Source: Ceraceosorus guamensis (lineage: Eukaryota > Basidiomycota > Exobasidiomycetes > Ceraceosorales > Ceraceosoraceae). From it: a DNA stretch of 64,000 bases. Numbering within the stretch: position 1 is the stretch's first letter; each line of letters opens with the position of its first letter. Below the pieces are notes generated by a model. It was given only the letters and a program-made list of their open reading frames with translations, was not told the origin of the DNA and did not search any database. A program made the position numbers and the translations under genes. Below are positions 37,584 to 48,632 of the stretch, in pieces. Location of the stretch: positions 124,001-188,000 of the forward strand of contig NW_020290008.1 in the NCBI RefSeq assembly GCF_003144195.1, given 5' to 3'.

Positions 37584-38370
37584 GTTGAATACAAACTTGA
37601 TGGGTCAAAATTGTGCAGAATTGGTAGGAACGACGCCTTAAGATCTTGAGGCAAAGGAGATCAAGCTGATGACGAAAGGAAGGAGGAACGCGCCAGGGCA
37701 TCGATGCCAGCATCGGCTACGCGACACCGAAGGCTGAGCTGGGGTCTCCGGGTCTGATTGAGGCTCATGCTGCATCAAGGCTGGGTGTGCAATCGAGTCC
37801 GGCGCTGAATTGATCGGCTCTGCTGATCCCTTGGCGCGTTACATAGAGCAGTGAGTCTGAGTGCACACTCCCCCTCCAATCCAGCCTTGTGCAGCAGCTG
37901 CATATATGCTGCGAGAAAGTCTGACAGGCGAGCGAGTGCGCTTCCGAATGCAATCAGTCATTCTGATTGAGTCCAAGTGCATTCGACCAATTAGGCACGC
38001 CGAGATTGGACCCTGGGTACCGCAGACTGCTTCATCACGTCGACCCTCTCTGTTCTCATCAATCACGTCTTAGCACACAATCCCAACGGCGAGGCGAGGC
38101 AAAGTCGTCATCTAGCAAGCTATCAAGCATCAAGTGTGGGCCAATCACAGTGATGAGGGGCGAAGCGAGCTGCTCAATCTGTGATGATGTGGTCAACTTA
38201 TTCTTGCACAAGGCTTTGACGCGCTGTTCGCCTCACGCGTCGACAAGCACTAACGATGAATCCAAAGCTTCTGGTGTAGAAGACCGCATCCTACCTCCGC
38301 ACATGTACGAGTCGATCCAGCATCTCTTCCACCATCACACTTTCTTTGCTGACCCACCAAAATCGACACC
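37584..38370. other. Shared 5' region of the first B/A pair
   Basis: 787 bp between the divergent starts of class B copy 1 and class A copy 1, so probably a two-way promoter. It holds a CATATATGC palindrome near 37903 and no recognisable gene. Confidence 0.5.
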
Positions 38371-39058
38371 ATGCCACCGAGACGCAAAGGTGCCGACGCT
38401 GAAGCTTGCCCCTCAGATGGCTCTCAAAGCGACCTTGGCGAGGCGCTCTACACTTCAAAGGTTGCAAAGGATGAAGATGATGACGTGAGCCCTTCTGATT
38501 CGAAAGACGAGGCGGATTGCAAGCCCTCGCCGCCCAAGAGGAAGAAACTCTGCAAATCAACCGAAAATGGCGAAGGTAGCCGAGCGGGGTCAAAGCCCGC
38601 TGTTTGGAGCGAAGCTGACCGTGAGTGGGATCGCTACGAGGTAGCCGCATCGCCTGATGGCGTCGAACACCTCCATTCGCCTCTACTTTTGCCCTTTCGC
38701 CTCTTCCACCTCCAGAAATTACGGCTCTGTACCTGATGCTCGGACTGGATGGAGACCACACGTTGACCAAACGCAAACAGACAGTCATTGCGAATGCTCT
38801 TGGACGCACAGACAAGGCCGTGGAGGTGGGTCAGCGCTCTTGCAAGTCGGATTGAATCAAGCGGTGTACTCACCGACACATTCAATTTTTGAATGCTTGC
38901 TTTGCAGCACTGGTGGAGTAAGTGGAGCCTGACTACCTCTGGGCTCGGGCTTCAGCTCACATTGCGTACTACCACTGCAACGAGCAGACACCAGGACGAA
39001 GAAGAAGGTCGCCGAGACTGTCGCACGCTTCGCAGGCAAGTGGAGCAACTTCCACTGA
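38371..39058 (+). CDS. Mini Myb/SANT-like protein, class A copy 1
   Basis: Four exons: 38371-38620, 38716-38825, 38908-38917 and 38988-39058, 146 aa. The acidic-basic disordered tail (res 1-75, with 'PPKRKKL' as a likely nuclear signal) ends in 'AVWSEAD'. Exon 2 (110 nt) gives 'ITALYLMLGLDGDHTLTKRK' and 'VIANALGRTDKAVE'. The 10-nt exon 3 codes His-Trp-Trp plus one base; exon 4 gives 'NTRTKKKVAETVARFAGKW'. Joined, the third helix reads 'AVEHWWNTRTKKK', a good Myb recognition-helix shape. Single-repeat Myb-like DNA-binding protein by inference; no target or partner known. Confidence 0.78.
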
Positions 39059-39795
39059 TCTTGTAAGTCAGACTTGCTTCGAATGGCGGCGCCGATCACA
39101 GATAGCGCTCTTGGCATCGTGTCTGCACTTTCAAGAATCGCGACGGGCGGGCTTCGTCACATTATCACTTGCGCAGCTCATTGCATTCGCTTTCCTTTGA
39201 CGTGATGAAGATGTAATGGTTCTGGAGGAATATGAAGATGGAATGGTCCTGATGGAAGGTGGCGAAGCGAAGCCTCATAGAAAGACTCACCTCGGCAAGG
39301 CAAAGTCAAAAAGCCCGCCGAAACATCAGTCCACTCGGTCTCGAACTCAAGAAGGCATGCCGAATCGATGCATGTGCCTCGCATAGATTTACCTCAAGGC
39401 TTGAAGAAACAAACCACAATAGAGAAGCCCTTTTGACTCATGACTTGGCATGCCACTCTCGATGCTGAGATCAGACTGTGGGTGGGTGCTTCCAGTCTCT
39501 CAGATTGCCGCCGCGCAGCTGGGTACACACGATTCAAGAAGCGATGAAATGTCATCAAAGTCATTCATTGAGATGAGTTCTTCGATCTGATGATCTTCCC
39601 AGCATGCAAGTCGAGAGGCTTGAAGACGGACAAAAGCTGCACAGCTGTTCTCGTCGTCTGGCCTTGCTTGACACAGCGCCTGTGATGTGCGACTATCTTG
39701 GGTAGCGTCAATCCTCGGCGTTTGATTCGAGCTTGTTGGTGAGTCGACAGTCTCGATTTGAGAGCCCGTCTTGATTCTAGACTGCATCGTTGTTT
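39059..39795. other. Convergent gap between A1 and B2
   Basis: 737 bp between two converging array genes; only short ORFs (longest about 95 codons, minus strand, starting in frame near 39787), none with the Myb core. No gene seen. Confidence 0.5.
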
Positions 39796-40266
39796 TTACT
39801 CTTTACTCTTGCTGGCATTCCCGATCTCATCGATGACCTTCTGCAAAGCAGGTCTAAGCACTTTCTTCCAACGGTGCTGGTGATGCCCGAACAGGCGCAA
39901 GCTTTTGTCAGCAATGCTCCAGAAACAGCGGCCACCGCTTCTGATGCGCAACGACTCACTTTGACAGCTTCCTCGCTGCGCTTCGAAACGAGCGTCATTG
40001 CAGCTCGTTTCTCTTCATTGAGTACTGGCATGTTGCCATCCGAAACCAATAGGGCAAGAAGCAAATGCTGGTCTATTGGCCGAGCAAGAGCCGTGTCTAT
40101 TGTAAGCATGCAAACATCTTGCAACGCATACTTCTCGCTGTTGCAGAGTGCAGGTTCGAAGCTCACCGTCTTGCTCAGTCCAGGAAGCTGGGGCGGCCTT
40201 GCCCTTCTTGGGACTCGAAGTGGCGCTGGAAGGAGTCGGAGACGGACTGCGTCGCTTAGGAGCCAT
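39796..40266 (-). CDS. Mini Myb/SANT-like protein, class B copy 2
   Basis: Three exons: 40266-40167, 40072-39960 and 39876-39796, 97 aa. The tail 'MAPKRRSPSPTPSSATSSPK' continues into an SPKK motif (SSPKKGK) of the kind that lies in the DNA minor groove in histone H1-like tails, then 'ASWTEQD'. Exon 2 (113 nt): 'HLLLALLVSDGNMPVLNEEK' and 'MTLVSKRSEEAVK'. Exon 3: 'HRWKKVLRPALQKVIDEIGN' and a Lys/Ser-rich end. It is closest to class B copy 3 in tail and core. The usual G-R-S of the turn is S-K-R-S here. Head-to-head with class A copy 2 (1.13 kb between starts). Confidence 0.75.
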
Positions 40267-41397
40267 GATCTCCTCCCGTTGATGTATACGTGAATGAGTC
40301 GCGGTGCGCCGCTGTATAACAAAATCTGAATCGCCAGTGATGAAGCCCGGGATGGAGGTTGAGCGGCCCTATGTCGGCGGTGGAGCATAAAGCATTCAAG
40401 TTTCCACTCGGCAAGGATAGGTGATGGAGCGAGGAATCATTTGACTACGCGTGTCACAGAAGAGGGCGGCGCGCTGCAACAGCAGTGATTGAGTCGCAAA
40501 ACACGATTTGCGAGGCGGTGCGATCGTGGATGCATATATGGCATTTGACAAAGTTTCATCGCCTGTCTACTTCATCGTTCTTGAATTTGCACACCAATCG
40601 AGCATGTTTCACCATAAAATTTGTCATGAGCCCTGCATTCTTCATCAAACACCGCCTACACAAGCATCAGTCGCGGAGATGGAAGCCATACATGCAGCTA
40701 GGGCATCGATTCTATACGAGTTGAGCTCAGGGCAGAAATTGCTTTTGCTATCCATCCATGTTTCATCACAGCCCAAGAGGGCCGTTGCATGGATTGATGA
40801 TTCTATTCACGCGCCCGCTGCCAGTGCAAGCTTGATCTGCCACCGCAAAGCTTACCTTCGATTAATTGGGCCCGTGGTACAGCTTGACAATTTGTAACGG
40901 AGTTGCCTGATCAACGCTGCAGTGGCTACCACACTTAAGTAATGGCGGCTCTGAGACACAAAGCGATTCGTACTTCATCTTCCCGGGAGCGCTCTAGAGA
41001 CATGCGTGGCCGCACTGACTCGCCTGAAGCCTGCATGGCGCTCTGCCAACAAGGCTGAGACCGTTAGGAGCAGCGCATGCTCTTTGTATGTGCAGACCTG
41101 TCATCTTTGGTGAGAGACAGAAGCATGAGGACAGCTTCGAGCCAAGGAAGTGTCCAGTAATCGTGAGGTTCGGTGCCAAACTCTACTTCCCGCTGGTCGA
41201 ATGACGCGCCACGAGTGTGAGTGGCCCCTGTCGATCCTGCTTTCCTGATGAGCGCCTGCAGGAACGTTTTCTAGACCTCACACTCTCCCATCTATTGCGC
41301 TATTGACCAAGTTGGAGTACACGTAGGCAAGAATTTCCGATCATCAAGCATCCTGACGTTCCGGAGCTGCTTCATCTGCATGGTGACCACTAGCAGA
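40267..41397. other. Shared 5' region of the second B/A pair
   Basis: 1.13 kb between divergent starts. A 129-codon plus-strand ORF (40508-40897) fills part of it but has no motif, no family resemblance and no Myb core, so it is treated as chance. Confidence 0.5.
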
Positions 41398-42080
41398 ATG
41401 CCACCTAAACGCAAGACTCAAATCGCTCCGGTAGCAAAGCGATCCGACTCTGACATCGAGAGCGATTCTCCCAATGAGAAGGAAGAGAGCGGGAGAAAAA
41501 GAAACAAAAGACAAGAGGATGACTTTGTGCCTTCGCCTAGCGAGAACGAGGACGGTGATGCAGATTTCAAACCTAGCCCTTCGAAGAAGTCTGGATCTCG
41601 TGAAGCTGGAATTGCAAGTGCTACCGCTTCGCCTAAAGCGAGCAGCAAGTCGAGCGCGTGGAGCGAAGCCGATCGTGAGCAACGAGTTGCACAGCGCCAG
41701 TGAAACCAGCTCCTAGAGCTGACATTTTTTGTTGCGCCAAAGACATTACCGCCCTGTCGTTGATGCTAGGTCTTTCAGGTGATCTCAATCTGACCAAACA
41801 AAAGAAGGATCTGATCGGAAAAGCGCTGGGTCGAAGCGACACTGCGGTGCACGTGAGCGAGGAAGTCGCCCGTCCATCGAACCAAGAACCTTCCGCACGC
41901 TGACATGCGCTTCCTCTCCACATTCACCTCTCTTAGCACTGGTGGAGTAGGTGGATTGTGAGAGCATGCTTCGAGGAAGAGCTTGGCGCTGACGCGCTCA
42001 TTTTTACAGATGGAAAGACTCGCAAGCAAGTAACAGATTTGGTTGCACGTCTCATCGCGGAAGCAAAAATGGCCAAATGA
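41398..42080 (+). CDS. Mini Myb/SANT-like protein, class A copy 2
   Basis: Four exons: 41398-41674, 41743-41852, 41937-41946 and 42010-42080, 155 aa, the longest of the array. The start at 41398 ('MPPKRKTQ') is preferred over an in-frame ATG at 41380 because it matches its paralogues. The highly charged tail has 'SGRKRNKRQED' and 'FKPSPSKKSGS', ending 'SAWSEAD'. Exon 2 (110 nt): 'ITALSLMLGLSGDLNLTKQK' and 'LIGKALGRSDTAVH'. The 10-nt exon 3 codes His-Trp-Trp plus one base; exon 4 gives 'NGKTRKQVTDLVARLIAEA'. Exons 2, 3 and 4 have exactly the same lengths as in copy A1, which argues for a recent duplication. Confidence 0.78.
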
Positions 42081-42501
42081 AAAGCGATTCTGTTGTAAGT
42101 ATGTCTGGTGAAAGGATAAAGAGCTCATGCAAGGGCCTTCCCTGACAACGAGCGCTCTCTTGACTGTACCCAAAATCAGCTGCACTCTTGAAGGGCTACT
42201 GAGTAAGATGAGACGGGAAGCGCGACCAGTCTCGGGTGCCCGCCCATACCTCTTATACCAACGATGACGCTGAAGCGCGGAAGACAAGACGCACTCCCAA
42301 CCACTCTCGTTCGAAAGTCAGCTCATCAAGCGTGGCGTGTATCCGTGAACAAGGCGAAATGTATTGTCGTGTTTCACGCTCATTCGGTGTGTACGGCAGT
42401 GTCAAGCGCAACTGCTGCTCCAGTGGCTTCTCTGAAGAATTTGAAAGAGGTAGAATCGCGCCTGATCGAGCTACGCGATGACCATGTTTTGAGACTTCGC
42501 A
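42081..42501. other. Convergent gap between A2 and B3
   Basis: 420 bp between converging stops; an open plus-strand frame crosses it but has no motif. Probably 3' UTRs. Confidence 0.5.
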
Positions 42502-42983
42502 TCAGGCCTCGCCCTGCTCTGCCTTCTCCAAGGATTGCTCATCGAGATTCTCGATCATCTTCTTCACAGCGGGAATGACGACATTCTTCCAACGTTGCTG
42601 ATGAACGGGCATGCCTACGTTAGAGTGATGGCCAAATGTGCGATTACGCATGCGTGAGACAAACTCACCCTGACCGCTTCTTCGCTCCTCTGAGTGGCAG
42701 ATGCCATGGCGACTTTTTTGGCTTCGCTTAGAGGGGGCGCCTGGCCGTCCGCTGCGAGGTATGCCAGCAGCAAGCGACGATCTGAGTCGAGATGCCACGA
42801 GCGGACAAAGGCATGAGCGCAAACAACAAGCAGATTTTCCAAGGATCTGCTCCTTCTCTGGCGCCACCTACCTTGATCATCGGTCCATGAAGGTGCCGCT
42901 GCTCTCCCCTTTTTGGGTGAAGAAGGAGCGCTCGAGGTGCCTTTGTCGAGCGAGGGCGAGCTACTGCGTTTTTTCGGTGCCAT
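42502..42983 (-). CDS. Mini Myb/SANT-like protein, class B copy 3
   Basis: Three exons: 42983-42872, 42781-42669 and 42597-42502, 106 aa. The tail 'MAPKKRSSSPSLDKGTSSAP' runs into 'SSPKKGR' (another SPKK motif) and 'APSWTDDQ'. Exon 2 (113 nt): 'RRLLLAYLAADGQAPPLSEA' and 'VAMASATQRSEEAVR'. Exon 3: 'QRWKNVVIPAVKKMIENLDE' plus an acidic end 'SLEKAEQGEA'. The ATG at 42983 is the first that gives the shared MAPKKR start. Head-to-head with class A copy 3 (1.45 kb between starts). Confidence 0.75.
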
Positions 42984-44429
42984 TGTGCGTGTTGAACGAT
43001 GCTTGCACAATGCTGTGAACGGCGATGCTTTTGAGGCCGAGCTTGGAATGTGATGGGAGCATGACCCTTTGAAACAAGTTTTCTTCGCTGAACAAGAGTA
43101 GGAAGGTGCCTAGCTTTTGAGGCGACAGACAGACAGGATACACGCTCGCTCTGATGGGCAGAAGTCCGGGGGCGGGCACCTCTGCGCTGGGAGGCCATCC
43201 AGCACTTGATTCTTTTGGCAATGTGGACGACTGGTTTGGCGCAACACGCGTGAACTCTGATTCGTGACTAATTGGGTCGCTATACTCCCACATGGAGCGG
43301 TGCCATAAGCCTAGGCCGCTGCGACTCACGACTGGGGCTTTGCGCAGCCCAGCCAGCTATATATACGTTACTTATCAGCGATAGTCCCAGTGCTAAATCC
43401 TGCGCGCAATTGCCGGCCATGCCTATGCCGCGCTGTTCATTCACAATTTCTGCGACATTCGATATGGAGCATAGATATATAGGCGCTGGTTCTGCGTTGC
43501 AGATTCACGATTATGATGGCCGACTTGATCGCGCCTTGAGTGGTGGAGTATACTCTCCATCCCTGCAGCGATGTGTACAGGTGCACCCTCTGCTGTCAGC
43601 TTGCAGTCAGAAGAGTCTCAATTCGTGATTGCACGACATTGATCGCGCTGATGCCTTTCTGATGTCTCCGCTTTGCTTTGCGCAGACATCAGGGGCAGAC
43701 TCGTCGATGAGACACGCTGCACGGCTTGCTGCAGACGCATCCCATGCTGATGAAGCTTGCTCTCGCATTCAGCTAGACGCACGCGTTTGTCTGTTATATG
43801 TATTCATGTACAACGCCCACACGCAATCACAGTCTCGAGTGTACCGCCAAGAATAGTGAGCCCTTCTCTGAGAATCACGAATGCGCTTGTATCGACCGCG
43901 CCAAAACAGCCTGCACACACAGCAGCGCGTCGATTGCTTGCAAGTGTGCAGCAGGCTAGACTGAGCGCGGAAGGGCGCATCCCAAATCGTGAAGATGTGA
44001 GTGCGTACACCCACATTCATGATTGGTGCTTCAGCCTGAGTTGCGACAAGTGATGAGGTGCATGTGTGGTTGTGATTCAAGAACGCGCTCACTGCGTTGA
44101 TCTTGAGCTGTCCGCCACGACAAAACACACTTTGGCGTGATCTTAGCACGTGAAACATGTGAGATATGTTAGCACGAACCTCTTGAAGTCCCTCAATTCC
44201 AGATTGGCTTCTGCGTGCTTATTGGCATGGCAGCTTCTTGCGACCTGTACCCAAATCATCGGCGGTCTTTCAGGCTCATTGCCAGTCAATGATTGGCCAC
44301 TGCGATCTGCGCCCGTCTGCAGTAGTAGTCATAATACTGACCAGTCCTTTCTTCCGAGCACGCCTCTTCCGTCTACCACACTCACCAATCCTATCTTGCA
44401 CCAAAGCCATTCATCGTGATCCAGCAAAG
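42984..44429. other. Shared 5' region of the third B/A pair
   Basis: 1.45 kb between divergent starts. It carries a CTATATATACG box near 43361 and single copies of the dispersed repeat at about 43619 (TTCGTGATTG) and 43870 (GAATCACGAAT). No gene seen. Confidence 0.5.
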
Positions 44430-45103
44430 ATGCCTCCCAAGAAGCGCCCCCTCACGCCGTTGACCGACGAAGAGCTCTCTGAAGACGACCCGTTGACCAA
44501 GGGCAAAACGACTTCTGAGCGCCACCCGAGCATGCAGCAAGACACAGAACAAGGACAGGCATTCGTACCAAGTCCTGCACCAAGTGAGGCCGAGGCGAAG
44601 CCTGCCACACCAAAGAAAAAGTCTCGATCGGCAACAGCCAGCCCTGCAACGCCGCGCAAAGATGTGGGTTGGAGTGAAGCAGAGAGTAAGTCATTTGGGT
44701 GGATGGATTTGTGCTCTTGGTGGCGTGTCGACGAACTCTTTTCCTCGCTCCGTGCAGCTATCAAGGCGCTGCTCATCCTCTTCGCCTCGGATGGAGTGCC
44801 TTCTGTGACCAAAACCAAGAAGACTGCAATCGCGAACGCTCTGGGGCGTAGCGAGGCGGCTGTTGAGGTAAGTGAAGACGCCCAGCTTCCGATGAGATGC
44901 TCTTTCTGACGCTTTTTGCTGTGTGCTCGGACTCGCGCATCAAATAGAATTGGTTTCGTAAGTCAAGCACAGCCTCACTCTCGTCCACAGGTGTTTAAGC
45001 TCTGAGTCCTCTGTCTTCTGCAGACAAGCGAATCAAAAGGCAGATTTTGGAAATCAACACCAAGGCCGACGTCGCTGCCACGGAGTCTGGGCCAAAGATA
45101 TAG
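44430..45103 (+). CDS. Mini Myb/SANT-like protein, class A copy 3
   Basis: Four exons: 44430-44685, 44758-44867, 44948-44957 and 45024-45103, 151 aa. Tail 'MPPKKRPLTPLTDEELSEDD' with a later 'ATPKKKSRSAT', ending 'VGWSEAE'. Exon 2 (110 nt): 'IKALLILFASDGVPSVTKTK' and 'AIANALGRSEAAVE'. The 10-nt exon 3 (AATTGGTTTC) codes Asn-Trp-Phe plus one base; exon 4 gives 'HKRIKRQILEINTKADVAAT'. Joined helix 3: 'AVENWFHKRIKRQ'. The last of the three class A genes that are paired with a class B neighbour. Confidence 0.78.
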
Positions 45104-45639
45104 ATGCGGAGCCTTTACCCGTCCAAATCCTCGAAGCTCCGTAACAGCGTTGGTGGAGAAAGGCTGAACAACACCGAAATGCAGCTAGGTCGATGTAGCC
45201 GGGCCAAGCGGAGAAGAGAAAATTGCACTGCGAGAGTTATGCGCATCACGCTGCACTCCCCGCACGTCGGATCCGACCCCGCCGCAGTGAAGAGAGGTCG
45301 GATCGAGAGTCATGCACGATTTCAGAGTCAAGAGTCTTGTGCTTCTTCAGGCGATGCTTCGAATGTCTTGGTAAAACCATCGTAGCGCGATGTTGAGCCT
45401 GAAGTGGTGACAAGACTTTGCAGCCATGATTCCCATCATTCCTGACTGGACTTTGACAAGAATGATGATCATACCAACTTGACTGGTTTGTACGACGACT
45501 CCACTCACAACTCAAGCCTGCTGGGTCGCAAGCGCTCGGCGCAAAGCGGACTCACGACTGCGTCGACCGTGGATGTTGCCGCATGCTAGCCCGCTGCTGC
45601 ACGCGTGCGCCGCATCATGCAGCTACGCCACTCGACTCG

Positions 45640-45780
45640 AGCCAAAAGTTAAATTCACGATTCGTATAGGTCAACGCGCGATGCATTTTGATTCTTGATT
45701 CAAAAATTCACATTCACGATTTCACGATTCACGATTCGTGATGTGGTTGCATGGTGACTCACGACTGTGACTGCTCTGTA
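45640..45780. repeat. ATTCACGATT / ATTCGTGAT repeat run
   Basis: TTCACGATTCGTATAGG, then about 50 nt on ATTCTTGATTCAAAAATTCACATTCACGATTTCACGATTCACG and ATTCGTGATG. The unit and its complement alternate, so the tract could fold into short hairpins. The clearest example of the dispersed family in the window. Confidence 0.7.
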
Positions 45781-46259
45781 CGGGTGGTTGCACACGTACG
45801 GTACACAAACTAGCTGCCATGCATGCGATTTGCTTTCCTCTGACTTTCCCACCATACGTCACGTCCTTCACATCCATCTCGACCATGCACGGAGGACGTA
45901 CTTCACTGCTGAATCAGAATACAAGCACGAGGAGGGGCGCTTTCGGATCTCGAGCAATGATACTTTTCAATCACGAAGTCGAAGCAGTGCCAACGCCGCT
46001 GTCATCCCTTATTCGGCTGCGGCCAAGTATGGTTCGATGTTCACAAGTTCTTTGCATATCGGCGGTCGCTATGATGTTGTGCCTCCCAATCTCCGACATA
46101 ATCTTGAACATTGATTGGCACTGCGAGCATCGCATCGTTCTACGTCTATGCAATCATGAGATACGACGTTCATGAATGCAGCGCTCTCATACACGACTAC
46201 TACTATAGAAAGGCGTGTGGTCTGCGTCCGCACACCACATACACCACATGGCGCAGGGC

Positions 46260-46540
46260 ACTCGTGATCGCTTGTCGTCTGAACCAAAGTCTTGAGTCAA
46301 AGATTGCAATTCCAATTCACGATTGAAACAAGAACAAGCGAAAGGGCTGCTCGGGACGCGTCATAAACCTGACTTTGACTGAGCCTACTCAAGACTCTTG
46401 ACTCGATCATGCGCCTAACGCATCTTGATCCAAAATTGCGATCACGAATGCAACGGATGCTGCCTATAGCTGTTGCATGGCACAACCTTGGAGTATCTAA
46501 CGAGTGAATCAAGAATGATACAAGAGGTGATTCTTGCCTT
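46260..46540. repeat. Second repeat run in the array gap
   Basis: Copies of GTCTTGAGTCAAAGATT, AATTCACGATTGAAAC, CTCAAGACTCTTGACTCG, GCGATCACGAATGC and GTGAATCAAGAATG within 280 bp. A further copy, AATCACAATGATTCGTGATT, lies at about 46868-46887. Confidence 0.55.
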
Positions 46541-47145
46541 TTGCGTCTTACCAATCTCAATTCACGTGAATCTGATTACCTTTGATAGAAAGTGTGATGT
46601 GCTGGCTGACACATGTGTCAGTGCAATTCGGATGCACCCTCGAATTGTGAATGCAGGTCGAATGCAGCTAGGGTGTCGACTCGGTCATAGGATATCCCTG
46701 CTGCAATTTACTTCAAGTTGCTCGGGAATCCTCGACCGTGAGAAGTTGCAATCGAGGGGCAACTCTTGCCCGCCAGCGCATCGCGGAGGCGGACGCGCCC
46801 AGCTAAGCCCCTTCTATCAACAATGCGAATGGTGATTGGCTTAACGTCTTTTGATGCACATCATTCAATCACAATGATTCGTGATTAGAGGGACGAGTTC
46901 TCCCCACGTCGCAAGGCACAGCTATACTCTTGACTGTATCGTCTCTGCAGATGGAATTCAAAGCGTCTAACAGCTTCTACCGTACTGCAGGCGGATGGAA
47001 TCATCTCCATTGGTGCTCCCGTCCGCATCCTGCACACGCCTCCATCCATTCTTTGCATCTCCGCCGGTGATTCCACGTCTAAGCATCAGCGCACTTACTG
47101 ACACCTACACCTCCTCCTTCGGTCTTCGAATCGCCTTGCACCGAC

Positions 47146-47666
47146 ATGAGCTCTCCCAAACAAGCAAGTTCCTCCTCTCGTAATACGCCAGGGACTCCAG
47201 GTCGTGCAGCAAGCGGCTGGACTGAGGGTGAGAGTGAGTCTGCATGGACATTGTCGGACGACGATAGCACGGAGTCAAGCTTGACATGCGATGTTTTTCC
47301 TTCAGCTACGCAAGGCTTGCTGCTCATGCTGCTCGCTAGCGGCAATCTCTCGCTTAGCAAAGACAAGAAGGCAATCATCAGCAAGATGCTGGGTCGCAGC
47401 GAAAAATCTGTCGAGGTGAGTCACAGTATCGCTCAAGCATAGCGATCGTGTGCGCCTCCCAAGGCTGCAAAAGTACTGAAACTCTTTTCCCCTTCTTGTG
47501 CCTTTCACGGACAGATGTGGTGGCGTAAATGATGAAGAGTGTGCCTCGGACAGCTACAATCAGACGTACTGACACCAAGCCAATGTATTTGCGTCGCCGT
47601 CGCTCCCCAGATGGCAAAATGCGCAAGCTCTTGTCAGAGCTGGAAGCTCGGGTCGGCAAGGACTGA
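47146..47666 (+). CDS. Mini Myb/SANT-like protein, class A copy 4
   Basis: Four exons: 47146-47233, 47306-47415, 47515-47524 and 47611-47666, 87 aa, the shortest member. The tail is only about 24 residues ('MSSPKQASSSSRNTPGTPGR') before 'SGWTEGE'. Exon 2 (110 nt): 'QGLLLMLLASGNLSLSKDKK' and 'IISKMLGRSEKSVE'. The 10-nt exon 3 (ATGTGGTGGC) codes Met-Trp-Trp plus one base; exon 4 gives 'HGKMRKLLSELEARVGKD'. Practically nothing but the Myb-like fold. First of three class A copies without a class B partner. Confidence 0.77.
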
Positions 47667-48632
47667 GGGCATCGAGTAGGATGAGATTCAAGTCGTGAGT
47701 GTCGTATTCGGCAAGTCTCATTTCTGTTTAGTAGCTTCCGCGCCTCTCTTCGCTTATGCAGTCCAGCCGTGCTTTCAGTAGGGGCTAAAGGTCCTTACAA
47801 TACATTCCTCGACTTTTGTCAGCTTCCTAGCATTGGGCAGAGAAGCCGCCGGCTTGCGAACGCAAGGTTTCAGAAGCTCATACCATCAGCAAAGAACCTT
47901 GCCGCATCCATGCTCATAGGACGTCCCGCCTGACGTAGTCATCCCATCTCCACATGTTCACCATGCAAGGCACCCCGGCGCATAATGTCGCATGGCCAAA
48001 TGTCAGCCACCTTGATGCTTGGATACATCTTCCTGTCGTGCTCCACATGATGCGTGGGTCTGAACGCTAACAACGTGAGCCTTCCACTCCACTCAGAGAG
48101 GCTGAGAAGACTTCTGGGTAGGTCGCGCGGTCGGGCAATTGATCTGTGCGCTTAGTATGCATGCGGCTGAGGCAGGAAGCTCCGATTCGCGCTTGACATG
48201 CGGAGTGAACACTTTGATTGTGCTCCAGTCCGAGTGAGAGCTGACGCCGACAGAGGCGACAAGTATCGGATTGCGGTTCACCTGTGGGAGCGCCCTGCAG
48301 ACACCGATCCACGAAGGCAGCGTGACTGTCGTTACCGCTTACGAGTCGCGTTTAGGGCTTTGGGCGGCTGTAAGCGGCTAAGCGCGCAAGTGCTTGCTGA
48401 CTGCGCCGGTGGATGTTGATGTCAATGAGTCTATCTACGTGCTGCGCGTGCTCGCCATACATGACGTGAATGCTCTCAACCACCCGCATATATCTTCCGA
48501 GCAGTGATCGTACTGCTGCCGACCACCGTACGCACCAATAAGTCGCCCACTGGAATACCTTAGAGACACTCGATCACCGCACTGTCATCATCGACCATTC
48601 CATCAGACCATTTCAGCAGACAGATCGACATC
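47667..48632. other. Gap between A4 and A5
   Basis: 966 bp with short ORFs only. No motif, repeat cluster or RNA gene recognised; the high end should hold the A5 promoter. Confidence 0.5.

Larger units (their letters stand above)
45104..47145. other. 2 kb repeat-rich gap inside the array
   Basis: The largest gap in the Myb-like array. It contains the densest clean copies of the ATTCACGATTCGTGATG repeat (45640-45780) and further copies at 46260-46540 and 46840-46890. I searched by eye for a degenerate exon-2 core (LGRS-x-x-A-V) and did not find one, so no decayed copy is claimed. Confidence 0.5.

Noticed and set aside
40508-40897. 129-codon plus-strand ORF between B2 and A2
   Set aside because: No Myb core, no paralogue in the other B/A gaps, no signal or domain.
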